DNA of 6,263 nt from Phycisphaerae bacterium (GTDB lineage Bacteria > Planctomycetota > Phycisphaerae > Sedimentisphaerales > UBA12454): contig JAQTQF010000114.1 of assembly GCA_028712345.1 (NCBI GenBank), positions 1-6,263 on the forward strand, written 5' to 3'. Shown in pieces: positions 6,169-6,263 of this stretch. Made by a program: the position numbers and the translations under genes. The notes beneath the pieces are model-generated. The model worked only from the letters and a program-made list of their open reading frames with translations. It searched no databases and was not told the origin of the DNA. Every line of letters begins with the position of its first letter. The first letter of the stretch is position 1.

Positions 6169-6170
6169 AT

Positions 6171-6190
6171 AAAAAGACCGGCATCTGCCG
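6171..6190 (-). terminator. Terminator-like hairpin just upstream of the HEAT-gene promoter
   Basis: On the minus strand CGGCA-GA-TGCCG (6190-6179) is followed by GTC and TTTTT (6175-6171). It lies directly before the -35 of the HEAT-HAD promoter, as expected for the end of a minus-strand gene beyond the window. With only two bases between the arms, the inner A-T pair cannot form, so the real stem is 4 bp (CGGC/GCCG) with a 4-base loop; the call is tentative. Confidence 0.35.
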
Positions 6191-6263
6191 TTTAATAATT
6201 CAATAATTTTCGTGCAATCTGTTCTGCCGATTCTGAATAGACTGTTTTGACACAGTTTTGCCC

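Larger units (their letters stand above)
6090..6263. other. Intergenic region upstream of the HEAT-repeat gene
   Basis: These 174 AT-rich bases contain no gene I can support. Beside the promoter and terminator-like hairpin listed separately, there are two small inverted repeats: ACGC-ctaa-GCGT at 6128-6139, which would lie at the very 5' end of the HEAT-gene transcript, and ACTGT-tttgac-ACAGT at 6241-6256, close to the window edge and overlapping a TTGACA on + at 6247-6252 whose -10 partner would be outside the window. Confidence 0.5.

Noticed and set aside
5829..6206. Plus-strand open frames opposite the start of the HEAT-repeat gene
   Set aside because: They lie antisense to the signal peptide and first repeats of a well-supported gene; composition and content look like shadow frames.
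1..6263. Search by eye for CRISPR arrays, tRNAs, rRNA, transposases, att sites and toxin-antitoxin pairs
   Set aside because: No regularly spaced direct repeats, no RNA-gene sequence and no matching protein motifs were seen.

Overview
The window (6263 bases) appears to be mostly a stretch of a Planctomycetota genome of moderate GC. The Phycisphaerae/Sedimentisphaerales type is my best guess from protein style: exported proteins whose mature N-termini read 'FA-(S)EPN', a LolA-like protein of a type I associate with that class, and a large secreted HEAT-repeat protein. About 480 bases of foreign-looking, GC-rich sequence sit at the left edge. By hand count bases 1-480 are about 63% G+C, while bases 541-720 are about 42%. 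No rRNA, tRNA, CRISPR array, transposase or prophage gene is visible.

Layout, left to right. (1) The 3' part of a U32-family peptidase gene on +, in GC-rich sequence, whose reading frame loses family resemblance near 450 and stops at 505. (2) A LolA-like periplasmic protein on +, with good family sequence from about 515 to 1166 but no native signal peptide or proper start. The GC step, two genes broken at one point and the lost signal peptide together suggest a chimeric join at about 450-515, either an assembly artefact or a real rearrangement. (3) An imperfect palindromic repeat of about 86 bp between convergent genes. (4) A GH130 mannoside phosphorylase-type enzyme on -. (5) A 260-bp divergent control region with a clear promoter for the gene to its right and a terminator-like hairpin in the leader of the gene to its left. 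(6) A complete YcbL/glyoxalase-II-like metallo-beta-lactamase-fold hydrolase on +. (7) A HAD-superfamily hydrolase on -, whose stop codon overlaps that of the MBL gene. (8) A 749-residue exported HEAT/TPR-like repeat protein on -, directly upstream of the HAD gene and probably in one operon with it. (9) A right-hand intergenic region with a good promoter for that operon and a hairpin that may terminate the gene beyond the window.

The genes do not form one recognisable pathway. GH130 suggests turnover of beta-mannosides, the MBL enzyme suggests thioester or small-metabolite hydrolysis, the HAD enzyme suggests phosphate-ester housekeeping, and the LolA-like and HEAT proteins suggest cell-envelope functions. 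I found no convincing undescribed multi-gene system. The points most worth a second look are the chimeric junction, the palindromic repeat, the possible attenuator before the GH130 gene and the altered phosphate-site motif in that enzyme.
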